From contig DJNI01000082.1 of the NCBI GenBank assembly GCA_002436765.1, positions 1-6,747 of the forward strand: 6,747 nucleotides of DNA. Reading direction: 5' to 3'. Below the pieces are notes generated by a model that had not been told where the DNA came from, searched no databases, and saw only the letters and a program-made list of their open reading frames with translations. Of this stretch, positions 1-5,735 are shown one piece after another. Every line of letters begins with the position of its first letter. Within the stretch, counting starts at the first letter, position 1. The stretch comes from Clostridiales bacterium UBA6468. Its GTDB lineage: Bacteria; Bacillota; Clostridia; Oscillospirales; Oscillospiraceae. The position numbers were made by a program, and so were the translations under genes.

Positions 1-855
1 CACCGTCCCCTGACGGACTTCTGGCGGGTCGGCCCCGGCTACGCGAAAAAGCTGGAAAAGGTGGGACTGCGCACCATGGGGGATATCGCCCGATGTTCCC
101 TGGGCAAGCCTACGGAATTTTACAACGAAGACCTGTTGTACAAACTGTTCGGCGTCAACGCCCAGCTGCTGATCGACCACGCATGGGGCTGGGAGCCGTG
201 CACCATCGCGGACATCAAGGCCTACAAGCCGGAGTCCAGAAGCATCAGCCCAGGGCAGGTGCTGCAATGTCCCTACACCGCAGAAAAAGCCCGGCTGGTC
301 GTCCGGGAAATGGCGGACGATCTTTCCCTGGATCTGGTGGACAAGGGGCTTGTCACCGACCAGATCGTTCTGACGGTGGGCTACGACATTGAAAATCTCA
401 CCGACCCGGAGCGAAGCCGCGCTTATCATGGCGACGTCACCGTTGACCGTTACGGCCGCAGGATCCCCAAGCACGCCCACGGCACCGCCAATCTGGGCGG
501 GCATACCGCTTCCTCCAAGGCAATCGTCAGCGCCGTCGCCGCGCTTTTTGACCGCATCGTGAACCCCGCGCTTCTGGTCAGACGGCTGTATTTGTCCGCC
601 AACCACATCGTCCCGGAGATCTCTCTGCCCCGGCACGAAAGCCCGGAGCAGCTGGACTTTTTCTCCGATTACGCTTCTCAGGAGAAGCGCCGCGCCGAGG
701 AAGCGGATGAGCGGGAACGGGAAAAGCGCCGCCAGCAGGCGGTGCTTGCCATCAAAAAGAAATACGGAAAGAACGCCATTCTGAAGGGCATGGACTTGGA
801 GGAAGGCGCCACTGCCAGAGACCGGAACGGTCAGATAGGAGGACACAAGGCATAA
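1..855 (+). CDS. Y-family (UvrX/DinB/UmuC-like) DNA polymerase, C-terminal part, 5' end outside window
   Basis: Probable translesion DNA polymerase acting on damaged template at stalled forks. The frame is open from base 1 to TAA at 853-855, giving 284 residues; the start and catalytic palm are beyond the left edge, roughly 200 residues if family length is usual. Visible residues 9-23 (RVGPGYAKKLEKVGL) form the helix-hairpin-helix of the thumb region. Residues about 80-200 match the little-finger domain that grips DNA. QLDFF at 217-221 fits the QL(S/D)LF beta-clamp-binding consensus. A charged, probably coiled-coil stretch (about 226-246) follows, then the tail KKYGKNAILKG and RNGQIGGHKA, which I recognise from the Firmicutes UvrX-like group. 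The gene is joined to a YolD-like gene by a TAATG overlap, supporting this branch over housekeeping dinB. SOS (LexA) control is likely from the family, but the promoter is not in the window. Catalytic acidic residues cannot be checked. Confidence 0.9.
   Translation, partial: HRPLTDFWRVGPGYAKKLEKVGLRTMGDIARCSLGKPTEFYNEDLLYKLFGVNAQLLIDHAWGWEPCTIADIKAYKPESRSISPGQVLQCPYTAEKARLVVREMADDLSLDLVDKGLVTDQIVLTVGYDIENLTDPERSRAYHGDVTVDRYGRRIPKHAHGTANLGGHTASSKAIVSAVAALFDRIVNPALLVRRLYLSANHIVPEISLPRHESPEQLDFFSDYASQEKRRAEEADEREREKRRQQAVLAIKKKYGKNAILKGMDLEEGATARDRNGQIGGHKA
837..842 (+). promoter_or_regulatory. Ribosome binding site of the YolD-like gene, long spacing
   Basis: AGGAGG lies inside the end of the polymerase gene, 12 bases before the ATG at 855. 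The spacing is longer than the usual 6-9 bases. The TAATG junction suggests that translation may depend partly on ribosomes finishing the upstream gene. Confidence 0.6.
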
Positions 856-1295
856 TGGGCGAATATGACGATCTGATCTATCTCCCCCACCCCGTTTCCC
901 GGAAGCACCCGCCCATGTCCGCCATGGACAGAGCCGCGCAGTTTTCCCCATTTTCCGCCCTCACCGGCTACGAGACCGTCCTTCAAGAGGCAGGCCGTCT
1001 GACGGACAGCCGGGCAGAATTGTCGGAATACAGCCTGGACATTCTGGATCAAAAGCAGCGGCTTCTCTTGGACGCCGCCCCAAAGCACCCGGAGATCACC
1101 GTGACCTGCTTCATCCCCGATCCTCGGAAACAGGGCGGCGCATACGGCACGCTCAAGGGGAATCTAAAAAAAATCGACCTTGTCCGCCGCGCAATGGTCA
1201 TGCTGGACGGGACGGAAGTTTCTCTGGACGATGTCGTGGATATCCAGTGTGAGCTGTTTGCCGATCCGGCTTATGACACACCGGATGAATCATAA
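855..1295 (+). CDS. YolD-like family protein, partner of the Y-family polymerase
   Basis: A complete 146-residue protein with the hallmarks of the YolD-like family. The N-terminal block (residues 4-40) contains YDDLIYLPHPVS, then MSAMDRAAQFSPFSALTGYE. The C-terminal half (about 79-135) holds FIPDPRKQGGAYGTLKG, then the NLKKID and DVVDIQ strands. No signal peptide or membrane segment is visible. Family members are typically encoded beside UvrX-type polymerases and have been proposed as UmuD-like accessory factors; the biochemical role is not firmly established as far as I know. The ATG overlaps the polymerase stop by one base, so the two are probably translationally coupled and co-expressed. 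The AGGAGG at 837-842 lies 12 bases before the ATG, longer than usual, but the next in-frame ATG (residue 21) would delete the conserved N-terminal block. Annotation is confident; function is inferred from family and neighbour. Confidence 0.9.
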   Translation: MGEYDDLIYLPHPVSRKHPPMSAMDRAAQFSPFSALTGYETVLQEAGRLTDSRAELSEYSLDILDQKQRLLLDAAPKHPEITVTCFIPDPRKQGGAYGTLKGNLKKIDLVRRAMVMLDGTEVSLDDVVDIQCELFADPAYDTPDES

Positions 1296-1508
1296 ACAGT
1301 CTTACCCATTCCACCCCGTCCAAAAGGCCGGAACAGAAAAGATCCGCTCACAGTCGCAGACGATTTATTCAGAGGTTCCCAAGTATTCCTGCGTGAAAAC
1401 GGCTTGCTCAGGGCAAAGATCCCTCGCTGCCGGTCATTTCGCCGGTTTTCAGATACATCCTAAGATGCGCAGGCGCAATTGTGCGGCCTCGCCTTTTGCA
1501 TAGCAAAA
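1296..1508. other. Non-coding spacer between convergent yolD-like gene and nrdD, with possible RNA structure
   Basis: I see no credible gene here. The stretch is less GC-rich than its flanks and contains a possible long hairpin: GAAAACGGC (1395-1403) can pair with GCC and GTTTTC (1441-1443 and 1445-1450), with one bulged G at 1444. Inside it AGGG (1410-1413) can pair with CCCT (1421-1424). It would be transcribed as the 3' region of the polymerase-yolD messenger. No known riboswitch or small RNA family is recognised, and the pairing could be chance. Confidence 0.3.
1471..1497 (+). terminator. Weak candidate terminator for the polymerase-yolD unit
   Basis: AGGCG (1471-1475) pairs with CGCCT (1490-1494), and TTTT (1494-1497) follows directly. 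Flanking ATGC and GCAT can extend the stem with an internal loop. The stem is short and its 14-base loop is large. It lies about 175 bases after the yolD-like stop, on the correct strand and just before the nrdD terminator from the other side. It is plausible but not strong. Confidence 0.35.
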
Positions 1509-1537
1509 TCGTGCCGGGGCTATTTACCCCGGCACGA
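1509..1537 (-). terminator. Rho-independent terminator of nrdD
   Basis: A perfect 11-bp inverted repeat, TCGTGCCGGGG (1509-1519) and CCCCGGCACGA (1527-1537), encloses a 7-base loop. On the minus strand the stem is followed directly by TTTT (plus positions 1505-1508). It begins about 55 bases after the nrdD stop codon. On the plus strand no T run follows, so it serves mainly the minus strand. Its position indicates that nrdD transcription ends here with no further gene. Confidence 0.85.
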
Positions 1538-1591
1538 CCCAATTATTGGTGCTTTGTCTCTACCCCAACCATTGACGTAGCGCCAGACTTT

Positions 1592-3814
1592 TTACAGATG
1601 CAGAACCCGGTCCTTGATCTCCTGGGTGCGTCCCTGATTCCAGAACTGGGTGCCGATGTAGCCGCAGGTTCGTCTGGCTACGTTCATCTTGTTCTGGTCG
1701 GTGTTGCCGCACTGGGGGCAGACCCACACCAGCTTGCCGTCGTCCTCCTTGATCTCGATCTCGCCGTCGTAGCCGCAGACCTGGCAATAATCGGACTTGG
1801 TGTTCAGCTCGGCGTACATGATGTTGTCGTAGATGAACTGCATCACTTCCAGCACTGCGTCGATGTTATTTTGCATGTTGGGCACTTCCACGTAGCTGAT
1901 GGCGCCGCCGGGGGACAGCTGCTGGAACTCCGACTCGAAGCGCAGCTTGGTGAATGCGTCGATTGGCTCGGTCACGTGGACGTGGTAGGAGTTGGTGATG
2001 TAGCTCTTGTCCGTAATGCCGGGGATCAGGCCGAAGCGCTTCTGCAGGCACTTGGCAAACTTATAGGTGGTGGATTCCAAAGGCGTACCGTACAGGGAAT
2101 AGTCGATGTTCTCCGCCATCTTCCACTGAAGGCACTTGTCGTTCATCTTCTGCATCACGGACAGGGCGAAGGGCTTGGCCTCGTCGTCGGTGTGGGACTT
2201 GCCGGTCATGTACTTGACGCACTCGTAAAGTCCGGCGTAGCCCAGAGAAATGGTGGAATAGCCGCCGTAAAGCAGCTTGTCGATGGGCTCGCCCTTGGGC
2301 AGACGCGCCAGCGCGCCGTACTGCCACAGGATGGGCGCGGCGTCGGACAGCGTCCCCTTAAGCCGCTCATGACGGCACCGCAGCGCCCGGTGGCACAGCT
2401 CCAGGCGGTCTTCAAAGACCTCCCAGAATTTGGTCATATCCCGGCCGGAGGACAGCGCCACGTCCACCAGATTGATGGTAACGACGCCCTGATTGAACCG
2501 GCCGTAATACTTGGGCTTGCCCGGCTCGTAGTTTCCGGCTCTGGCCACATTGTCCCAGCCGTTGCCGGAGCGGTCGGGAGTCAGGAAGCTGCGGCAGCCC
2601 ATGCAGGTGTACACGTCTCCGTGGCCGGGGGTCTCCCCCTTGGAGAGCTTGTACTCCCGCATCTTCTTTTCGCTGATATAGTCGGGAACCATCCGCTTGG
2701 CGGTACACTGGGCGGCAAGCCGGGTCAGATACCAGTAAGGCGTCCCCTCCCGGACGTTGTCCTCCTCCAGAACGTAAATGAGCTTGGGGAAGGCGGGGGT
2801 GATCCACACGCCCTTCTCGTTCTTCACGCCTTCATAGCGCTGGCGCAGGGTCTCCTCGATGATCATGGCGAGATCCTTCTTCTCCTGCTCGCTCTTGGCC
2901 TCGTTCAGGTACATGAACACGGTGATGAAGGGTGCCTGTCCGTTGGTGGTCATCAGGGTGACGACCTGGTACTGGATGGTCTGAACGCCCCGGCGAACCT
3001 CCTCCCGCAGCCGGTCTTCCACAACCTTGGAGATGGTTTCCTCCCCAGGAGAAACGCCGAAGGCGGCCATTTCCCGCTCCACGGTCTTGCGGATCTTCTC
3101 CCGGCTGACCTGGACGAAGGGGGCAAGATGGGTCAGAGAAATGGACTGCCCGCCGTACTGGTTGGAGGCCACCTGGGCGATGATCTGGGTGGCGATGTTG
3201 CAGGCGGTGGAGAAGGAATGGGGCTTCTCGATCAGGGTGCCGGAGATGACGGTGCCGTTTTGCAGCATATCCTCCAGATTCACCAGATCGCAGTTGTGCA
3301 TATGCTGGGCATAATAGTCCGCGTCGTGGAAGTGGATGATGCCGGCCTCGTGGGCGTCCACCACTTCCTTGGGAAGCAGAATCCGGCTGGTGATGTCCTT
3401 GCTGACCTCACCCGCCATATAGTCCCGCTGGACGGCGTTGATGGTGGGGTTTTTGTTGGCGTTCTCCTGCTTGACCTCCTCATTGTTGCACTCGATCAGG
3501 CTGAGGATGCGGTCGTCCGTGGTGTTGGACTGGCGCAGAAGGCTGCGGGTATAGCGGTAGGTGATGTATTCCTTGGCCACTTCAAAGGCTCCGTGAGCCA
3601 TGATGGCCTTTTCCACCAGATCCTGGATCTCCTCCACGGACGGACTGCGACCCATTTCCTCGCAGGCGATCTGGACGCTCTGGGAAATTCTCTCGATCTG
3701 CAGCGGGGTCATGCGCACCTTTTCCTCCACCGCTTCATTGGCCTTGGTCACGGCCATGATGATCTTATCAATGTCGAAAACGACTTCCGCGCCGTTACGT
3801 TTAATAATCTTCAT
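1592..3814 (-). CDS. nrdD: Anaerobic (class III) ribonucleoside-triphosphate reductase, glycyl radical enzyme
   Basis: Reduces ribonucleoside triphosphates to deoxyribonucleotides for DNA synthesis without oxygen, using a glycyl radical installed by the radical-SAM activase NrdG. The 740-residue product is of normal family length. Residues 1 to about 93 form an ATP-cone allosteric domain (KRNGAEVVFDIDKI near the start). Cys175 in HNCDLVNL matches the family's active-site cysteine in position and context; Cys404 and Cys407 lie in CMGCRSFL. A zinc site is formed by C677, C680, C699 and C702. The radical glycine is G718 in RRTCGYIG. All key residues are present. I chose the ATG at 3814 because AAGGAGG lies 8 bases upstream; a 15-codon upstream extension from 3859 would begin at the predicted transcription start and lacks family similarity. 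The gene is monocistronic by its terminator, divergent from galM, and has NrdR-box-like sites at its promoter. No nrdG is adjacent in the window. Confidence 0.98.
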   Translation of the reverse strand: MKIIKRNGAEVVFDIDKIIMAVTKANEAVEEKVRMTPLQIERISQSVQIACEEMGRSPSVEEIQDLVEKAIMAHGAFEVAKEYITYRYTRSLLRQSNTTDDRILSLIECNNEEVKQENANKNPTINAVQRDYMAGEVSKDITSRILLPKEVVDAHEAGIIHFHDADYYAQHMHNCDLVNLEDMLQNGTVISGTLIEKPHSFSTACNIATQIIAQVASNQYGGQSISLTHLAPFVQVSREKIRKTVEREMAAFGVSPGEETISKVVEDRLREEVRRGVQTIQYQVVTLMTTNGQAPFITVFMYLNEAKSEQEKKDLAMIIEETLRQRYEGVKNEKGVWITPAFPKLIYVLEEDNVREGTPYWYLTRLAAQCTAKRMVPDYISEKKMREYKLSKGETPGHGDVYTCMGCRSFLTPDRSGNGWDNVARAGNYEPGKPKYYGRFNQGVVTINLVDVALSSGRDMTKFWEVFEDRLELCHRALRCRHERLKGTLSDAAPILWQYGALARLPKGEPIDKLLYGGYSTISLGYAGLYECVKYMTGKSHTDDEAKPFALSVMQKMNDKCLQWKMAENIDYSLYGTPLESTTYKFAKCLQKRFGLIPGITDKSYITNSYHVHVTEPIDAFTKLRFESEFQQLSPGGAISYVEVPNMQNNIDAVLEVMQFIYDNIMYAELNTKSDYCQVCGYDGEIEIKEDDGKLVWVCPQCGNTDQNKMNVARRTCGYIGTQFWNQGRTQEIKDRVLHL

Positions 3815-3822
3815 GGGCTTTT

Positions 3823-3829
3823 CCTCCTT
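3823..3829 (-). promoter_or_regulatory. Ribosome binding site of nrdD
   Basis: AAGGAGG on the minus strand lies 8 bases before the ATG at 3814. It is a near-perfect Shine-Dalgarno sequence at standard spacing and decides the start codon of nrdD against the in-frame ATG at 3859. Confidence 0.9.
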
Positions 3830-3864
3830 GGTACCCCGATTCTCAATCAATTCGTGCACGGCCT

Positions 3865-3892
3865 ATTATACAAGATATTGTGGTTTTGTCAA
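3865..3892 (-). promoter_or_regulatory. Sigma-A-type promoter of nrdD
   Basis: On the minus strand a perfect -35 TTGACA (plus 3887-3892) and a perfect -10 TATAAT (plus 3865-3870) are separated by 16 bases. Transcription is predicted to start near 3857-3859, leaving about 44 bases of leader before the nrdD ATG. An 8-bp palindrome, CGTGCACG (3853-3860), sits at the predicted start. Such a strong core promoter suggests that expression is limited by a repressor, consistent with the NrdR-box-like sites here. Confidence 0.85.
3868..3883 (-). promoter_or_regulatory. NrdR box, promoter-overlapping copy
   Basis: CCACAATATCTTGTAT on the minus strand matches the NrdR-box consensus acaCwAtATaTwGwgt at 13 of 16 positions, including all the most conserved ones (C4, A6, A8, T9, T11, G13). 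It covers most of the spacer and the start of the -10 element of the nrdD promoter, where bound NrdR repressor would block RNA polymerase. The consensus is from established knowledge of the NrdR family; the match was made by eye. Confidence 0.75.
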
Positions 3893-3899
3893 GAGCAAA

Positions 3900-3915
3900 T
3901 CACAAAATATGGTAT
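3900..3915 (-). promoter_or_regulatory. NrdR box, upstream copy
   Basis: ATACCATATTTTGTGA on the minus strand matches acaCwAtATaTwGwgt at 12 of 16 positions, with all strongly conserved positions kept. It starts 32 bp from the second box, about three helical turns. That is the paired spacing known for NrdR operators, so both dimers or tetramers could bind one face of the DNA. The box lies just upstream of the -35 element. Confidence 0.7.
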
Positions 3916-4017
3916 CCGCGTTTTCTACATCAAAAAGTTCCCCATTCTTCCTTCCTCCGCTGCCGGTCTGCGTCGGAGGGAAAGTTCCGTTTTTCCGGCA
4001 AACCGCAAAAGAAGGGT

Positions 4018-4046
4018 TTGAAATCCGCTGCGGAATATAGTATAAT
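4018..4046 (+). promoter_or_regulatory. Sigma-A-type promoter of galM
   Basis: TTGAAA (4018-4023) and a perfect TATAAT (4041-4046) are separated by the optimal 17 bases. Predicted transcription starts near 4053, giving a leader of about 58 bases. It is separate from the divergent nrdD promoter by more than 100 bp, so the NrdR sites probably do not control galM directly. I see no operator for a sugar-responsive regulator. Confidence 0.75.
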
Positions 4047-4095
4047 CCAAAAAAGCGGTCTTTACATAATCCCCCCTTTTTTCCGCCCAAAAATG

Positions 4096-4102
4096 AAAGG
4101 AG
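4096..4102 (+). promoter_or_regulatory. Ribosome binding site of galM
   Basis: AAAGGAG lies 8 bases before the ATG at 4111. This favours that start over an in-frame ATG six codons earlier (4093), which overlaps the site itself. Confidence 0.85.
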
Positions 4103-4110
4103 ACTTTTTC

Positions 4111-5136
4111 ATGAAAAAATCTTTCGGCACTTTGCCCTCCGGCGAAGAGACCTTTCTCTACACAATATCCTGCGGCAAGCTGTCCGCCGCCGTCACGGAT
4201 TACGGCGCGGCGCTGGTTTCCCTGCTGGTTCCCGACCGGGACGGCGTCACCGCCGACGTGGTGCTGGGCTATGACGACTGCGAGGGCTACCGCACGGGAA
4301 ACGGCGCCTGTCTCGGCGCTACCGTAGGCCGGAACGCCAACCGGCTCAAGGGCGCGTCCTTCGAGCTGAACGGGAAAACCTACCACATGCCCCAAAACGA
4401 GGGCAGCAACAACCTTCACTCCGGCCCGGACTTTTTCTTCCACCGGCTGTGGAAGCCGGTCTCCCACTCAGAAAACGCCGTCACCCTGGAGCTTTCCAGC
4501 CCCAACGGCGATCAGGGCTTCCCCGGAAACGCCGTCATCCAGGTGACCTACACGCTGGAAGCAGACAACGCGCTGCACATTGCTTATAAGGCCGTCTGCG
4601 ACCAGGACACCGTATTCAACTTCACCAACCACAGCTATTTCAATCTGGCGGGACACGACCGGACCGGCAAGGCCATGGAGCAGCTGCTCGCCATTCCGGG
4701 ACGCTTCTTCAACCCCGACGACGCCGAAAACATCCCCACCGGCGAGCTGCGTCCGGTGGCCGGGACTCCCATGGATTTCCGCGCCCCAAAGCCCATCGGC
4801 CGGGACATCGGCGCGGATTACGAGCCGCTGAAGCTTCAGGGCGGCTACGACCACAACTGGGAGGTCTTCTGCAATCCCTGCGCCACCCTGTTCGACCCGG
4901 CTTCCGGAAGAAGCATGAGCGTCTGCACCGACTGTCCGGGCATTCAGCTTTACGCGGGCAACTTCTTAGACGAGACCGGCAAGGGCGGCATACACTACGG
5001 CAAGCGCTCCGGCGTGGCGCTGGAGACCCAGTTCTATCCCGACAGCCTCCATCACCCCGACTGGCCTCAGCCCGTCACACGCGCCGGTGAGACCTACCGC
5101 AGCGAGACGGTATACCGCTTCTCCTGGGAAGGTTAA
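4111..5136 (+). CDS. galM: Aldose 1-epimerase (mutarotase)
   Basis: Interconverts the alpha and beta anomers of galactose, glucose and related aldoses in the cytoplasm, supplying the anomer used by galactokinase in the Leloir pathway. The 341-residue protein is full length for the family. Expected active-site residues are all visible: R74 in GATVGRNANR, H103 in NNLHSGP (substrate binding), H174 in FTNHSYFNLAG (general acid), D247 in GGYDHNW, and E305 in ALETQFYPDS (general base). No signal peptide is seen. The gene has its own promoter and ribosome binding site, with no galK, galT or transporter gene beside it in the window, so it is probably expressed alone and its sugar is not shown by context. 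It is divergent from nrdD and convergent with atpC. An epimerase for another aldose is possible, but the GalM family call is secure. Confidence 0.96.
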   Translation: MKKSFGTLPSGEETFLYTISCGKLSAAVTDYGAALVSLLVPDRDGVTADVVLGYDDCEGYRTGNGACLGATVGRNANRLKGASFELNGKTYHMPQNEGSNNLHSGPDFFFHRLWKPVSHSENAVTLELSSPNGDQGFPGNAVIQVTYTLEADNALHIAYKAVCDQDTVFNFTNHSYFNLAGHDRTGKAMEQLLAIPGRFFNPDDAENIPTGELRPVAGTPMDFRAPKPIGRDIGADYEPLKLQGGYDHNWEVFCNPCATLFDPASGRSMSVCTDCPGIQLYAGNFLDETGKGGIHYGKRSGVALETQFYPDSLHHPDWPQPVTRAGETYRSETVYRFSWEG

Positions 5137-5294
5137 AGTCCCTTGTCCCCTGCCCGATATATGCACTGCCTGACAGGCGGCGCATAAGCCGTCCTGTGAC
5201 ACCCGCATTGCGGAAGCCGGAAGTTGCTTTCTCTTCTTCCAACCGTCCCATGGCCGTAGCAGAGGCTGCCGCCCCCAATCGGGAAGACAATATT
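5137..5294. other. Spacer between convergent galM and atpC, no gene recognised
   Basis: No credible coding region is visible. The stretch has several short GC-rich hairpins: CTGCCT with AGGCGG (around 5167-5181), CGGC with GCCG around the sequence GCATAA, and GCAG with CTGC near 5257-5267. None is followed by a T run, so no standard galM terminator is identified. The beginning contains an imperfect tandem GTCCCTTGTCCCC. It could be a 3' untranslated region, a dispersed intergenic repeat or degraded sequence. Confidence 0.35.
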
Positions 5295-5326
5295 TTCCCC
5301 CGGTATCCATTCGGATGCCGGGGGAA
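5295..5326 (-). terminator. Hairpin after atpC, probable end of ATP synthase operon
   Basis: TTCCCCCGG (5295-5303) pairs perfectly with CCGGGGGAA (5318-5326). An inner ATCC/GGAT stem with a 4-base loop continues it beyond one mismatched position (5304 and 5317). On the minus strand it begins 4 bases after the atpC stop. There is no proper T run on either strand (the minus strand continues AAATATTG), so it may protect the messenger's 3' end or need a factor rather than act as a textbook terminator. On the plus strand the inner position is a U-G pair, so it could also act on galM read-through. Confidence 0.55.
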
Positions 5327-5330
5327 TTGC

Positions 5331-5735
5331 TTATCGATTGGAAGCAACGCTTTTTCTGACCAGAGCGCGGTGAAGCTTGGCTTCTGCCAGACGCAGGTCG
5401 GTGTCGGAAGCGTCTCTGTCATGGAGAACCTTCTCTGCCTTTTTCCGGGCGGCCTCCGCACGGGCGACGTCGATCTTGTCCGCCCACTCAAAGGTGGTGG
5501 GAACCAGGGTCACTTCGCCCTTGGACACGCTGACCATGCCGCCGATGCACGCCGCCGTCCGGCGCTGTCCGTCGGACACAATGGTAGCCTGCCCCATACC
5601 CAGAGGGGCGACATAGTTCATATGCCGGGCGAGAATACCAATATCGCCGTTGATGGTGCGAACCAGCAGCTCCTCCGCCTGACCGTCGTAAATCAGGCCG
5701 TCGGGAGTGACGATTTTCAGGTGGAAGGGTGTCAT
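5331..5735 (-). CDS. atpC: F-type ATP synthase epsilon subunit
   Basis: Rotor central-stalk subunit of the F1 part of ATP synthase; it couples rotation to catalysis and can inhibit ATP hydrolysis through its C-terminal helices. The 134-residue protein has the usual length. Residues 1 to about 85 form the beta-sandwich domain with conserved blocks (VTPDGLIYDGQAEELLVRT, then GDIGILARHMNYVAPL, then GGMVSVSKGEVTLV). Residues about 88-134 form the helical hairpin, beginning EWADKIDVARAEAARKKAE. The ATG overlaps the atpD stop in an ATGA junction, and only a weak GGTGAG-like ribosome site precedes it, so translation is probably coupled to atpD. It is the last gene of the operon, followed by a long hairpin. 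Identity is secure from sequence and position. Confidence 0.97.
   Translation of the reverse strand: MTPFHLKIVTPDGLIYDGQAEELLVRTINGDIGILARHMNYVAPLGMGQATIVSDGQRRTAACIGGMVSVSKGEVTLVPTTFEWADKIDVARAEAARKKAEKVLHDRDASDTDLRLAEAKLHRALVRKSVASNR

Noticed and set aside
1180..1503. Plus-strand open frame of 107 codons starting inside the YolD-like gene and running through the spacer
   Set aside because: It starts out of frame within a well-supported gene, has no ribosome binding site I can see, and shows no recognisable domain.
3887..3906. Possible Rex redox-repressor site (minus-strand TTGTGA ... TGACAA)
   Set aside because: The half-sites are 8 bases apart and the right half is TGACAA rather than TCACAA or TAACAA. 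The bases are better explained by the upstream NrdR box and the -35 element.
1481..4021. Plus-strand open frame of 846 codons running antisense through nrdD
   Set aside because: It lies entirely opposite a gene with all nrdD catalytic motifs, and its translation is a low-complexity, hydrophobic mix rich in G, L, V and H. This is typical of the codon-bias shadow of a GC-rich gene.
5137..5294. Riboswitch-like element (cobalamin, TPP, cyclic-di-GMP considered)
   Set aside because: The stretch follows two genes rather than preceding one, and none of the conserved core motifs of these classes is present.
5075..5491. Minus-strand open frame of 138 codons overlapping atpC, the spacer and the galM end
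   Set aside because: It overlaps two confident genes in the wrong frame and shows no family resemblance.
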